Source: Kwoniella bestiolae CBS 10118 (lineage: Eukaryota; Basidiomycota; Tremellomycetes; Tremellales; Cryptococcaceae). Taken from it: a DNA stretch of 64,000 nucleotides. Both the position numbers and the translations under genes were made by a program. The stretch lies in NCBI RefSeq assembly GCF_000512585.2, contig NC_089241.1, positions 3,862,001 through 3,926,000 on the forward strand, written 5' to 3'. Of the stretch, positions 1 to 12,207 are shown one piece after another. Numbering within the stretch: the stretch's first letter is position 1; every line of letters begins with the position of its first letter. The notes below the pieces were generated by a model. That model saw only the letters and a list, made by a program, of their open reading frames with translations. It was not told the DNA's origin and made no database searches.

Positions 1-216
1 ATGAGGATACGGACGAAGAGACACGAGTTGATCATTACGCCTGGTGAGTCAGCTTGATTGTGAATGATCCTGATGAGAAGTTAAATAAGCTGATTTTACG
101 TACGAGGGCAGATGAGAAATACCTACTGGTCGTACTTCAGGATCCTGGCCAATGATCATCACCACAAGCCACCAGCGATCCATTCATCATCCGTAGGGGA
201 GATCACTTTGAGGTGA
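1..216 (+). CDS. 3' end of an unknown gene (partial)
   Basis: This is the C-terminal end of a gene that begins outside the window. The reading frame GAG GAT ACG GAC GAA runs to a GTGAGT donor at 44. It resumes after a TTCAG acceptor at 140 and stops at TGA 214-216. The intron (44-140) has a plausible branch site and the phases match across the junction. The visible tail is acidic, then His/Ser-rich (ILANDHHHKPPAIHSSSVGE). No domain can be named. The next gene is convergent and stops at 647. Confidence 0.5.
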
Positions 217-646
217 GAGCTCAGAAGGAATACGGCAACCAAGCAAGCGAAGTGGTAGATGAGAGAAGAGATGACATGACTCAACGATACAATCAAACGA
301 ATATGCATATGAATAACGACCAATCACATCTAATCTATACATCTCTTTCAATCTACAAATCAAACTCAATATGAACGATATGATGGGTATATGAAATATC
401 CGAATTATAGGTATCCTTACTTTGATTTTCGATATTCCAAGATTCAAAGCAAGAGTAAAGAATATGAACGAGACGGAGTCAATAAATTGTACATATCGGG
501 AAGATCGACACCCGAACGAAATCGACGCCAAAGTAAATCCCCAAAACCTAAGCATCATAAAGATGTTCAGGCGATTCAGGCTCCACCACCAATTTCCCAT
601 GTCTCTTCTTGCCCAATAACCTCTTAACCTATACCCCACTCATCTA

Positions 647-3600
647 TCAGCTTTCTTTTCCCCTCACAATGGCCTGCCCATGAGAAACAAAGCTGGATGA
701 CTCACCTCGGCCCAAACTAGTTCCCTTAATTTGGTCAAATCCTGCTGTCTCTCCGGTCTATACCCCCTACAAGCATAATATCCTCAAGTCAGCTATTCAT
801 CCCATGCAGTGGTAAAGAACTGGCTAGCTCACAATAACAGGTTTCTACTGATATTAGCAGCATACAGCGAATTATCATGCCTATGTTCAGGTGGTCTTCG
901 CTCGTTGATTATCCTTTGTCGACCGCTTTGTTCGAGTGTTTCCATATTTGGTATCTGGAGTGAAGGCCAGGCTTGACCTATCGCTTCCCACCCTGCGAGG
1001 CATAAATCATCCATTTAGCACTTTCACTTCGGATCGACACGATTTCGCCATTCTAATGAGTTGTTGATGAAAATAGACTGAGGACTTACACCAGAATGAG
1101 CCTGTTACAACTCTCAGTCAGCTCGTAATAGAAGTCAATACGCAAAACTTCAGCCAACTCACGTCCATCCGTCTGTATATCATCCAAATGCGAGACCCGA
1201 TAAGTAGTCAGATGTCTCGTAACGAGATCATATCGGTGAGCAGCCCACTGGTCGAGCTATAGCATACACCCAAGTCAGCTGTACATTCTCCTGACGATCA
1301 TGGTTCAACTGACATCATTCCCTAATGGCGCTAAAGCAATGATGACCCGTGGAGGTTCGTCGCTTCCCATGGCTACGCGTCAAAGTCAGGGATATCATCA
1401 GCTATCTCGGTTGAGTCGAACGATCAGAATCTAGCTTACAATTCCACAATTCCAGTAATATCTCTTTAGCATCGTGGTACCTCCTCTATTCGCCATGTCA
1501 GCTTCATCATTGGGGTCGTCAAAAGAAGATTAGCTCACAGCATGAACAGCCACGTTGATCGCACTGGCTATATTGGGCGGTACGAACAGCTTGTCGCATG
1601 GTATAGGTGGGTTCTCACTCATATTCCTTCGGATCAACCTAACACATCAGAAGTCAGCTCGATCGCTACTGGACCAGAGATTCTCAGCTGACGTACCTCT
1701 TGTAGGTCATCATCAAGAATATACTAAGCGGAAATTCCTCAACCTATATCAAGCATTTCCAATCAGCTAATCCAGAATTACCTGGGAGTGCGTAGCTGAC
1801 CCACCTGTCTGCCCAGACTGACTTCCTCCAAAGCCCTGACAAAACTCTTCTCCTCGGCAATCAAAGCCCAAGAGTACAACCTCTGTGTAAGCATATCCCA
1901 TGGTTTCCATCCCCCCATAGGTGGATGCAGCGGATCGATAATATGGATCATATCTCTTCTTGGTGGGGTATTGTACCCCTGCGGAGGGGACATCATCACC
2001 TCATGAGGTTGCATGTGGATATCGCTCATCTGCTCATGTTGATGATAGATCGTCGTAGGTGATTTCATAGCTGTGGTAGTAGCGCGTTTGGTCGGCGCCA
2101 CCTGACTTGATGGGACGGGTTTAGTCAGTGTGGGAGGATATTGATCTGGACTCCCGATATATGCCGATTGAGGTGGGAAAGATTGACCAGCCTGGGTCTG
2201 GGTGTAGGGCATCGTACCTGCTTGACTACCTTGCGCTGGGGGCATAGTCCTAACTGTATGAGTGTGGCCTGTGTTGGCGTCAAGTGGAGTCGACTTGGAT
2301 GGTGGCGTTGGTCGATGAGATCTGACGCGTTCCGATGGCGGAGCAGGCAAGTCCCTCTCAGCTGGATTGGGCACAGCAGTATCTGGAAGTGGTTGTTCCG
2401 TAATGACAGTAACTTCGACATGATCTGGACCAATATGGTGTGTACCAGCTCTTGACGGACCTCTTGATCTGACAGTAGGTGAGGGCGCTCGGGTACTGGG
2501 TCGTCCATTCGGTCCCAATCCCGACTCAGTCGGTGCAAGGATATGGATAGTGGGAGCAGCAGGTGGCAGGTGGTCATTACTAGCTTGAGGGATTTCAACT
2601 TCGGATCCCCAAGTAGGTATTTCAGCTGGATTGACATTGGTAGGTGCATGTGAGGGAACAGCACTTCTAGCTTGAGTCGGAGCACGTTGACTGTGTTGAG
2701 TAGGAACAGCTGTGGGAGCATGTTGGGAGTATATCGTACCATGTGCTGGAGGAGGTTGAGTCGGTGCGTATCCCGATTGACCAGCAGGGTAAGTCGAGAC
2801 GGGTTTATGGCTGTCATGGGTGGTGGCCTTCGCACTCGCTTGTCCGGGCATAGGCGGCATCGAAGCTTGCTCAGGGAAGATTATCGATTGAGTCAAACCT
2901 TGTGGCATGTGAATACCTTGAGTGAATCCTGAAGAAGGCATCTCGTTGAACATGAGTTCGTCAATCAGGTTCCCAGGTATATCCTGGGTAGTCTGGGAGT
3001 GTTGGGTGAAAGGTCGGCCCATATGTTCGACTTCGTGCTTTTGTGTTTCGAGTGCGGAGAAACGAGCATCGAAAGCGGCAAGTCGACCCATAATCTGCAT
3101 GTTCGTCAGCTAGGATCTGAGTGCAACAGCAGAGGGTAGCTTACATCTTGAGCCCACGCAGGTGGCTCCTGAGCTGCGACGACAGTCTGTGAGATGTGTC
3201 AGCTGCATTGAATGGTCCTTTTCGATGAGTATATAACTCACCTCTGTCTTTTCAGAATGGCTCTTCTTTCTAGACCTCTCTCGACTCTTTGACCTCTTCT
3301 CTCTATCTTTCTTAGGTGTAGATTGAGTAGATTTCGGTTCTTCAGGTATAGGTGTTCTCAATCCTTCTTCGATCTACCCGTGATTATATGGTCAGCGCCC
3401 ATCACAGGAGGTCATTACTCTAAAAATCAAACTTACCTCTCCTCTTTCTCTCAAATCCCGCAACTCGATAACCCTGGCTCTTGCTGCTCGTTGCAAAGCC
3501 TTCTTCGCAGCATCACCAATCAAGTTCAACCTAGCAGCATCCAAGAGCTGACAAAGCGTCTCATCATGGAATCTACTTTCCGCAACTAATTTCTTAACGT

Positions 3601-5901
3601 TGCTGATCGTAGTAGGAGCGACCGAGCCATGATGGGAAGGCACGACCGAGCCTTCTTCCTCTTCTAGCTCATACTCCTCATGATCATGGACTGAATTAGG
3701 AATGATAGTCGGTGTATTCTTGGTTCGTACTTGCGAATAAAGCGTTTGACCATCAGGGTACTCCATGAATGTATGTTGCGACATAGCTTTGGGTGCTTGA
3801 CTTCTTCCCCTAGCTGATTTAGCTTGTGTCGGAGCCACAGAGGGCGCTTTGGGGAAAGCTTGGGACATGACTGTTGGCGCTTTGATCGGTGCTTTACTTC
3901 TTGCTTTTGATGCTGCGACTGAGGATGCTTTGGGTGCAGCAGATGGTGATTTGAGATGCTCAGTAGGTGCTCGGACAGATGCGGGGGCAGCCTTTTGTAA
4001 GAAGGATATCAGCTGAGTACAAGACATGAAAGGAAGAACGTTGAGAACAAAGGAGGGAAGAATGTAAGTTTGCGTTCAACTTACCGTTTGGGCGACAGAT
4101 CGAGCTGCTGGTGTCTGTTTACCTAGTACACCTGACTGGGTACGAGCAGCATGTCCCGCTTGGTCAATGGATCGAGCAGCTTGAGAAGGTGCTTTTGAGG
4201 GAGTGGCAGTTCGAACATCGCTTGGAATACCTGATGCTTCCTCCTGTCCAACCATGATATTTAGCTACGTGGATGTCGCCAAGGATCCGGAAGCTAACTC
4301 ACATCTTCAACCGTCTCCACAAAAGCACTCCTGTCTTCCGGACCTCTTGGGGAGATACCTTGATCCTGTTCAAGGATATCCAGCAAATCAGGACTCAGAC
4401 CCAGACCCAATCCAGCTCCAGCACTATCTCTCATCACTAGTAACGGTCTAGGCACATTGAGTCCAACCGGAACACCAAAAGGGATCCTGAAGAAATCTGG
4501 GTTATTCATTTGTACAGATGGTCTAGCAGACAATGGAATTCCATTTTGATGTAATATATGACCGAAGGAAGGTCCACTGTCCATCGTATCGTACGTTTGT
4601 CTCGGTCCCTTTCCACCTTGGATCATCGAGTTCTCCAAGGCAGCCAACATCTCCTGCTCCATCTCGATCGCAGAGTTTCTTTGAGCAGCTTCCAGTTGCG
4701 CTAAGGCTGCTGCTCGGGCTTGCTCCATGGCTTGAAGTTGCTTTGCCTGAGCTTCGGCGTGGGAGAATGGGTATTCATGGTGTGCTTTGTGAGCATGCGC
4801 GGAAGGCTGTTCGAGCTGTTCATCTGAATCAGGTTTGGTCTGAGGTGGATCAGGTGGGAGTGGCGCGGTAGGTGGTGCTTTTCGTGTGATGTATTGCGAT
4901 TTCTTTGGTGATCCAGTAACACCCGTCTACAGGCAACTTCACGTCAGCGCACACTCTTGCGCATCATTGCAGGTACGCAGCGGCACAGCTGACTCCACTT
5001 ACATATTTTGACTTTGGCAAAGGTATACCAGCCGGACCCAGTGCACTCTGACCTTCCAGCCCAAACGTGCCCATACCGATACTACTCATCCCACCTGGTG
5101 TATCGTCACCAGCACCGCCGCCAGCAGTAGCCTGAGCAGGTCTAGCCATCGCTCTCATGCCTGCACCTCTACTAAGTACCTCACTTTCAGGTCGTTGGGA
5201 TTTGATATATTCCGTAGCTTGATCTTCTACATTTCGGTGACCTGCACCTAGAGCAGCGAAAGGAAGAGTAGGGACATTGGAGTATGCGAAGGGATGACGA
5301 GATTGGGCTTGAGGATGGGACGGTTCAGCCATCGATTGTGGTCCTGAGAGGGATAATATGCTCAGCATTGTTCCGGTTGACTGGCACCGAGTGCAATAGT
5401 CAAAGATGGCAGTTGGATTATAAGTTTCATAGGTAGATATATACTCACTTGAAGGATAAGGACCAAACATCCCATCCGGTACAGCTTCCTCCTCTACATC
5501 CACCCCCTGTACCCAGGGTAAGACTAAGAGTCATATCCAAATACAACATCAGTATGATCCAACCAAATACCCAAATGTGTGAGGAGGGGTATCCCACCTT
5601 TTGCTCGTGCGCTAGACAATGTAACACACAGATCAGTATCTCTCCCATACAATCAAATCAATACCCAAAAGCACGCTACTTCCTCACCCCTAAATAAAAC
5701 AGAAACACTGACTCACGAAGGCGTCTTGTCTGGTCTTTCTGCACCACCAGAGCTCTTTGACTCTTTGGGCGGTGTTGATCGATGGGAGGGTTGATAGTAT
5801 GGGTGATCCGGTAATTTCTTGTTCAAACCTATGTATGAGATTGGTGAAGAGGGTGGATCATAGGTTAGGATGGTGAATGGACAGGAGATCGTTAGCGACA
5901 T
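647..5901 (-). CDS. large disordered protein with compact C-terminal domain, unknown function
   Basis: I do not recognise this gene by name. Nineteen exons join in frame to 4023 nt (1340 residues): 5717-5901, 5598-5611, 5449-5523, 5003-5343, 4303-4926, 4085-4243, 3437-3991, 3242-3373, 3145-3186, 1805-3094, 1697-1743, 1539-1638, 1440-1485, 1314-1372, 1163-1256, 1090-1101, 833-992, 706-766, 647-673. Residues up to about 1110 are low complexity: Pro/Gln/Ala/Thr-rich, with APTQ/KAPT-type repeats, a Glu-rich patch and a Lys/Arg/Ser-rich patch near KKDREKRSKSRERSRKKSHS. The last 230 residues are ordered, beginning near RLYSWALIAEEKSFVRALEE and ending in a Leu-rich helix (LTKLRELVWAE). This part resembles a Ulp1/SENP-type cysteine protease fold: D-Q-W followed by two predicted strands, and H-D-N-S near the end. 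The usual catalytic His and Cys seem replaced. That resemblance is my inference. One intron (near 1308-1313) has a GTCAGT donor. An alternative first exon is listed separately. Confidence 0.75.
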
Positions 5902-6294
5902 CGTAGTTTATTTACACGGGTGAACAGTCAAGGTTGTAAGGGGAAAAGGATAGGATGGACTACGTTCTTTCCTAGAACAGCAAGAAGACATCTATATATT
6001 CCCAAAGTCATAGCTTTCATATCCAAAGTACTTTGACAATGATCCATCGTATCACCGCATTCGGCGAACCATACTTCCCTCATGCTGATGAAGCATGAAG
6101 ATGACAATAAGAGTCGCGATGATGAAGAGAAAGGAGTTTTATTGTTCTCCGCATCCAGCGGTCCAAAGAATGAAATCCTTCAACCATCTCCGTTGAGGAT
6201 GTATATATACACACACCCTCTAACCCTCCGACAAAGATTAAGTGAAAGTGGAAGGAGTTTCTCAAACAAGCTGAAGGAAGGAATGTAAACCCAC

Positions 6295-6415
6295 CATAAT
6301 CTACAATGTCAACTTTCTCATCTACCCTCAACGGCTCTTCCCCCCTATCTGCCGCAAAGGTCTTTGTACTTCTTAGTACTTTTGTAGCCATGTTCTTGAG
6401 GGGTCCGAAAGGCAT
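6295..6415 (-). other. possible alternative first exon of the 647-5901 gene
   Basis: An ATG at 6415 opens a frame (MPFGPLKNMATKVLRSTKTF...) that reaches a GTGGGT donor at 6294. If it is spliced to the acceptor CATAG just upstream of 5828, the phase matches (1+2) and the frame continues into the same protein, replacing its first 25 residues with 41 others. The skipped stretch contains CTAAC branch-like sites and pyrimidines, as an intron would. The implied intron (about 465 nt) is long for this genome, so the start at 5901 remains an equal alternative. Confidence 0.35.
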
Positions 6416-7353
6416 GTAACGTTGTTCAAAAGGCTAGACAGTACAAGATACGTTTGATGATGAGTATGGTAAGGATAATAGTAATGATGATGAAGAGTGA
6501 TGATGATGATGAGAGGAGAAAAAACGAAAGTAAGTGTGGGAAGTTGAATTAAAAGGTAGATGTCTGTTCAACTGGTGTCTGTATAAGTGAGGAACACAAC
6601 AATGGGTGATCAGTGCGTCAGTACATAGTATCATATATCATAAAGCATATCTCGTTCTTCCATTCTATCCTGATTCACTCTCGTCCTTCAATATTGGTCA
6701 CTCAGATTGACGAGGAGCACCTTGACCATGACCATAACATGAGGACATGTCGCCAACAAGAGCAGGTAATGACCATTGAGCTGTGTATCAAAGACTGAGT
6801 AAAGGAGAAGACAGAGAGAAACTTCCGTTTCCGTCTTTCTTCTTAAATTGATAGGGGTCCTTTGGGTTGTTAGAAATGCGTTGAACAGCGTTATATGCAG
6901 TATCGGTGGTTTGGTGCGACGTCATTGGACTGGTACTGTAGACGTATGCATCCGTAGTCAGTATACGGTTGGTTAGTATAGTACACCCCACATGAGGCAA
7001 GCGGCTCATTGAGCGATTCAGCATGGTGTGTGTTGAAACAAACACAAAACATTCAGGTCAGTTAGGGCAGAACGTGCGTTTTTTGTCAATTGCGGGGATA
7101 CGTGGCAGCATTCCACCATATATCTTCATTCAATCCTTCCAGTATTCAAGCTCATGCTCATGCTCGTGTTCACGCAACACGGAGGTGAACCCTTTCCAAT
7201 TTCTTTCATTGAGATTCATTTTGTTTTACGTATGACGGTCGACTAAGTTGAAACTCAGACAGTGCAAGCAATGCGATGAAACACGATATCAAAGATATTT
7301 ACTATCCGAGCATTCATTCATATAACACTTTTGTTGTCTACTCTAAGATCCGC
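6416..7353. other. intergenic; holds a GAT-type microsatellite
   Basis: No supported gene. Around 6470-6515 there is an imperfect GAT/ATGATG trinucleotide run. The stretch lies between the 5' end of the large unknown gene and the 3' end of ATP2, so it should contain a promoter and a 3' UTR. Short reading frames here have no recognisable content. Confidence 0.5.
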
Positions 7354-9271
7354 CTAGTTACCTTGCTCCTTGAGGGCCTTCTCGTGCTTGGCCTTGACAT
7401 CCTCGATACCACCGACCACTGCAAAAATCATCATCCATTAGCATGAGATATCAATTGTCTGAAAAAGACCCAGTTACTCACTGTAGAAAGAGTTCTCAGA
7501 GATGTGGTCGTGTTTACCTTCAAGGATCTCCTCGAAAGCTTGGATGGTCTCCTTGAGGGGTACCAATCGACCTTCGATACCAGTGAAGACTTGAGCGACG
7601 GCGAAAGGTTGAGACATGAATCGTTGGATCTTTCGGGCTCTCTCGACGGTCAATTTATCCTCTTCTGACAATTCATCCATACCCAAAATGGCAATGATAT
7701 CTTGGAGAGATTTGTAAGATTGCAAGATTTGTTGGGTTCGGGTGGCGATGTCGTAGTGTTTTTGACCGACGACTCGGGGATCCAACATTCGGGATTTGGA
7801 ATCGAGGGGGTCGACAGCGGGGTAGATACCCAACTCGGCGATGGATCGAGACAACACGGTGGTGGCGTCCAAGTGGGCGAAGGTGGTGGCAGGAGCAGGA
7901 TCAGTCAAATCATCGGCAGGCACGTAGACGGCTTGCACAGAGGTGATAGATCCCTTCTTGGTGGTGGTAATTCGCTCTTGCATACCACCCATATCGGTGG
8001 AGAGGGTAGGTTGGTATCCTACAGCGGAGGGGATACGACCTAACAAGGCAGACACCTCGGAACCGGCTTGGGTGAATCGGAAAATGTTGTCAATGAAAAG
8101 CAACACATCTTGACCCTCCTCGTCTCGGAAGTATTCAGCGATGGTAAGACCGGTAAGGGCAACTCGGGCTCGAGCTCCAGGGGGTTCGTTCATTTGACCG
8201 AACACGAGAGCTACCTTGGAGTCACCTTCGAGGTTGATGACACCGGTTTCTCTCATTTCGTGGTACAAATCGTTACCCTCTCGAGTTCGTTCACCGACAC
8301 CGGTGAAGACGGAGTAACCACCGTGGGCCTTGGCAATGTTGTTGATGAGCTCTTGAATGAGCACAGTCTTACCGACACCGGCACCACCGAAAAGACCAAT
8401 CTTACCACCTCTGGCGTAAGGGGCAAGGAGATCGACGACCTTGATACCGGTTTCAAGGACCTCAGCCTGGGTGGATTGGTCCACGAATTCAGGGGCATCG
8501 GCGTGGATAGGGGCTTCCTTGACACCCTTGATAGGACCTCGTTGATCGATGGGTTGACCGATAACGTTCATGATTCGACTGAAAAGTATCGAGAATATCA
8601 GTATGATGATACATCAAAATAGGAGGTAAGCACAACTCACCCAAGAGTGGCAGGACCGACTGGGATCTTGATGGGAGCACCAGTGTCAACGACCTTTTGA
8701 CCTCTAACGAGACCACCGGTACCGTCCATAGCAATACATCTGACGGTGTTCTCACCCAAGTGTTGGGCGACTTCGAGCACGAGTCGACCACCTTCGGGCT
8801 TCTCTTGACCCTCGGCGAATTGGACATCGAGGGCGTTGAGGATAGGAGGGAGGTTGTCGGAGTCAAAGTGGACATCGACGACGGCACCAATGACGGTCTT
8901 GATGGCACCGGTCTGGAGGTTGGAGGGGGTAGCGTAGGTTCTGGTAGCGTTGATAGCTATTCAAAAAGTGATGGTTAGCATTTTACGTGGTTCCGGCCGA
9001 AATAATCCGTCCACCTCGAAACATCTCTTCCATCGATCTGAGATCTCTCTCTTCTCCTGTGTCTATCCTTGCTAGCATCTCCACGTTGATGAGATCACTC
9101 ACAAGATTTGGCAGGGACTTGAACTCTAGAGCTGGTAGCGTTGAACTTTGGGAGAACGTTTTGAGCTTGGTTGGCAGCGGTGGTGAAGAAAGCCGCGTTG
9201 GCACGGGCGTTTCTGAGCTGTTGACCACCTCGTCTTGAGAGACGGATAGCAGATCGTGAGACGAGAGTCAT
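7354..9271 (-). CDS. ATP2: F1Fo ATP synthase subunit beta, mitochondrial
   Basis: This is the catalytic beta subunit of the mitochondrial F1 ATPase. Four exons (9103-9271, 8641-8956, 7482-8578, 7354-7418) give 548 residues in frame, the usual length. The N-terminus is a mitochondrial presequence rich in Arg/Ser without acidic residues (MTLVSRSAIRLSRRGGQQL). Diagnostic motifs are the P-loop GGAGVGKTVLIQELI, the catalytic GERTREGNDLYHEM, the Walker B-type LLFIDNIFRFTQAGSEVS, and the phosphorylation-site region of the family. The C-terminus NSFYMVGGIEDVKAKHEKAL is typical. The start at 9271 is the only ATG ahead of the presequence. Its divergent neighbour at 9697 also encodes a mitochondrial protein, with 425 bp between the two starts, so a shared promoter region is possible. 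Its assembly chaperone Atp11 is encoded at the other end of this window. Confidence 0.98.
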
Positions 9272-9696
9272 TTTGAGTCCTTTTTGTCTACCCTAGAAGG
9301 AGAGGTTATAGAAGAAGGATGAGGAGGGGTAAGAGTGAGATACATCAAAGATGGTGATGATGAGAGAAAGAGGAGAGATGGTGGTAGCTGGCGATTGGTG
9401 GGGGAATACGCTGGTTGGTGAATGCAGAGTACACCCTACACTCACCATACAAACGGAGCAGCTAAGGGTTCGGAGCGGCGTTTTGATTAACGGAAGTATT
9501 TCCAGTGTGGCACATTAGCCTGCATACAGGTTAAGCCGTGTACTCCCGGCGATGTCCACTTCGCACTTGCACTTTCACCTGGACATCATTTCGAAATAAG
9601 TTGAATCTGGTGAGATGCATGTTCAATCCTATACTGAATAGCATATTCAATCCCTATTCTCAACTGGTCACTCCTCACTCACAGTCCACAACCATC
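9272..9696. promoter_or_regulatory. divergent promoter region of ATP2 and the mL59-like gene
   Basis: This 425-bp region lies between two divergent starts, both of nuclear genes for mitochondrial proteins. The ATP2-proximal part carries an AGA/GAG-rich stretch (about 9290-9375). I see no certain TATA box. Co-regulation is inferred only from the arrangement. Confidence 0.4.
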
Positions 9697-10485
9697 ATGA
9701 CCTCAATCGCCCGACGTCTACTCTCCACATCCTCCATAACTCGCTCAACCTCAGCAGCCTTCGAGCCCACTCTCCCCCTCGATCCCACCTCACCCGTCCA
9801 CTTCAAACACCTCCCCAGAGTCCTCCAACGACGCATAGCTAAACGAATCTCATCCCTCGAAATCTCAAGTGAAGATGGTTCTCTCCCTTCGAAAATCAAC
9901 ATCCCCAACCCATTCTTGGTACAGAGGATGAACCGTCGATCAGCAGAATCAGACCTAACGGGAGAAGCGCGATACAATTGGAAGAAACCTGCCATCTCGA
10001 ACCGAAGACAAAAACAACTCCTACAATTCTACCCCTCTATCGATCTTCCCTTATCTACCAAATCTCCACGTCCTTCTTCCTCTTCGGGATCGGAAAGTGC
10101 AGAATTATCAGAAATCGTGGGAGTATCTAGGCCTGTCAAGTTCAATGAGAAGATTACCATCAATTGGACGGGTCAATTGCCATACAAGGCACAGGAGAAG
10201 GAGGTCGATGAGGGTGTGAAGAGTTTGTATACTGGTAGGAAAGTTATGTTCAAGGGGCACAAGGATGAGAGAAATAGGACACAGAAATTGGCGGATAGGC
10301 AGGCGAGGTTGGATGGAATGGAGAAGAGGATTAGGGATTGGAGGCAGGTGAGTGTGACGTCTACTCTCTTGTGATCCCGAGATGAGTCATGAATGGTGTG
10401 ATATATGCTGATTTTGTCTTGATGTTCGACTATGTAGGGCCGAAATGACGAAAAGATCAGGAATAGACCATCATTGCCCTTTTAA
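9697..10485 (+). CDS. mitochondrial large ribosomal subunit protein, mL59-like
   Basis: Two exons (9697-10347, 10438-10485) give 232 residues. The start MTSIARRLLSTSSITRSTSA is a mitochondrial presequence. The body is basic, with KHLPRVLQRRIAKRISSLEI, then NPFLVQRMNRR and WKKPAISNRRQKQLLQFYP. This NPF-x-W-x-P-x-S-x-RRQ pattern is what I associate with the fungal mL59 (Mrpl25) family of mitochondrial large-subunit proteins. An acidic and Ser-rich insert follows, then a Lys/Arg-rich C-terminal helix. The intron after RDWRQ is short and conventional. The family call is by recognition of the pattern, without alignment, so it is moderately sure. Confidence 0.65.
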
Positions 10486-10654
10486 TTTGTAGGACGACGT
10501 AGCACAATGTAACATAGATGCATATATGACACAAATGAGTGATATCTGTCAATTTCACGCACTCTCCTGTATTAACGAGATCATCTAGCGTAAAAACGAT
10601 ACTACACAATGGCTTCTACTAGACCATCCAGACATCATTCCAAATCATCTTCGC

Positions 10655-11803
10655 TCACTTCTTTCCTATCAACCCCTCCAGCCCACTCAGATCAGGAGGA
10701 GGTATAACATCCCTATAAGAATGTACCACCGGCCACTCATCCTTGTACATCACAACAGCATGCTTGATCCCATCATCCTTGATCTCAAGTAACACCACCG
10801 CCCCGATCTCCTCCCCCTTGTTCACCGATACAGGTGACCCCATAGGAAAAGTCTTCAACCCAATCCTAATCAACCTCACATACCTCCCCATCGAGGTCTT
10901 CCTATACACCAATTCCATCTCAAACCCCCATACCCTCATTCCATCCCTCTTCGATTCCCGAGTAGCCCTTGTGATAACAGGTATAACGTTCCCCGCGTAA
11001 ACTATCAACCCAGAATACAAATGTCTAATCCTGGAAAGTAAATCATTGATGATGGTTTCCCACGATTTCCCCTCCGTCTTATCAGGTATAGTATACTCAA
11101 TCTTCTTATGGTTATTTTTATCGGTCAAATACTCGAATGATTGAATTAATACCCAATCTTGTGGATCCTCTATATACCTATTAGCCACATTCTCTATATC
11201 ACCCCATTCCCGTCCACCCTTCTTATCCTTATCAGGTCTATTCCTAAACTGAATCAACAGTTCAGCCAGTATCCTATGTCCCATCACTACATTGTCAGGA
11301 TCAGGAACCAGAAGCATAATCACCACTCCCCGTCTGTTCGGACCAGACTCATCTTGAGTCAGTACTTTCCCAGCGAAATGGAAGAGCTCGAACCCCCTTT
11401 GTCTCAGCTCGCGCAAGACAAGCTCGACATTCTGGCTGATTCGGGGAATATTGGAGATTTTGCAAAGACGCGTTAGGAGCTTGTCGAAGCGGTCTAGGTT
11501 CAATTGCAGGTATTCCTCTGAGGTGGATAGGGATGCTATCTTTTTTATGGAGAGGGAGGTGCAGGGGCATGAGGATAGGGCTAGGCGGTGGGGGGAGATA
11601 CGCCATGGGTTTGGGGCATTAGCTTTGTCGGAGATAGTGGGCGAGGAGCATGAATTGACTTCAGAGGAAGGAGGAGAAGACGTTATGGCCAGTTTGTCGA
11701 GCTCGAGGGAAGACGGACCGGTAGCTGATGGGGCTGTGGAGATGGAAGATGAGGTATCATCTAAGGGGGATTGTCGTGAAGCTATGGAGGCAGAGGAGGA
11801 CAT
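10655..11803 (-). CDS. hypothetical protein, 382 residues
   Basis: This is a single-exon gene. I choose the ATG at 11803 (MSSSASIASRQSPLDDTSSS). An in-frame ATG at 11947 would add 48 residues, including a hydrophobic stretch (LLSNLLFVSLAIHLIYI) that looks like translated 5' leader, though it could be a real membrane anchor. The first 90 residues are Ser/Pro-rich and disordered. The rest is folded, with alternating strands and helices (NRRGVVIMLLVPDPDNVVMG, EYTIPDKTEGKSWETIINDL, GLIVYAGNVIPVITRATRES). I cannot assign a family. It is convergent with the mL59-like gene, with 169 bp between stops. Confidence 0.8.
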   Translation of the reverse strand: MSSSASIASRQSPLDDTSSSISTAPSATGPSSLELDKLAITSSPPSSEVNSCSSPTISDKANAPNPWRISPHRLALSSCPCTSLSIKKIASLSTSEEYLQLNLDRFDKLLTRLCKISNIPRISQNVELVLRELRQRGFELFHFAGKVLTQDESGPNRRGVVIMLLVPDPDNVVMGHRILAELLIQFRNRPDKDKKGGREWGDIENVANRYIEDPQDWVLIQSFEYLTDKNNHKKIEYTIPDKTEGKSWETIINDLLSRIRHLYSGLIVYAGNVIPVITRATRESKRDGMRVWGFEMELVYRKTSMGRYVRLIRIGLKTFPMGSPVSVNKGEEIGAVVLLEIKDDGIKHAVVMYKDEWPVVHSYRDVIPPPDLSGLEGLIGKK

Positions 11804-12207
11804 GATACTGTACTTTGTCAGAAATTGTTTCTGAATGTGATTGATGTAGATGAGGTGAATCGCAAGACTGACGAAAAGAAGATTGGATAAAAGCTTGAAT
11901 ACCTGAATGTAGACGAACCTTGACCTTTTACCCTCTGACTCGCACACAGCGGTGTCTTACGCTGTGACGTCTACCTCACCGAACATGAAAGGATATGCCT
12001 GGGGTGTCAGGCTCGAAAGGAAAGAACGAAGGCATCAAATCTCAGTTATAGCAGGGGAGTTTCACTTGATAGTCATTTTTTACTTATGTCCGTTCTGTCT
12101 TTGCTCAGTTCCTGTACCTACATCAAACCCCAAGTGATTATCCTATAAAAGTGCATGACATTCTCCATATACGTATATAACCCTTTCCAAAGGCACCGTC
12201 CGTCCAC

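Noticed and set aside
187..639. Minus-strand frame of 150 codons
   Set aside because: It lies in the 3' flank of the 647-5901 gene and overlaps the end of the convergent partial gene. Its composition is not protein-like and it has no link to neighbouring exons.
2125..2932. Overlapping long frames inside the large disordered gene
   Set aside because: Repetitive Pro/Ala/Thr codons leave other frames open. Only the frame that joins all exons in phase is kept.
7702..9238. Plus-strand frames opposite ATP2
   Set aside because: They are antisense shadows of a highly conserved, codon-biased gene.
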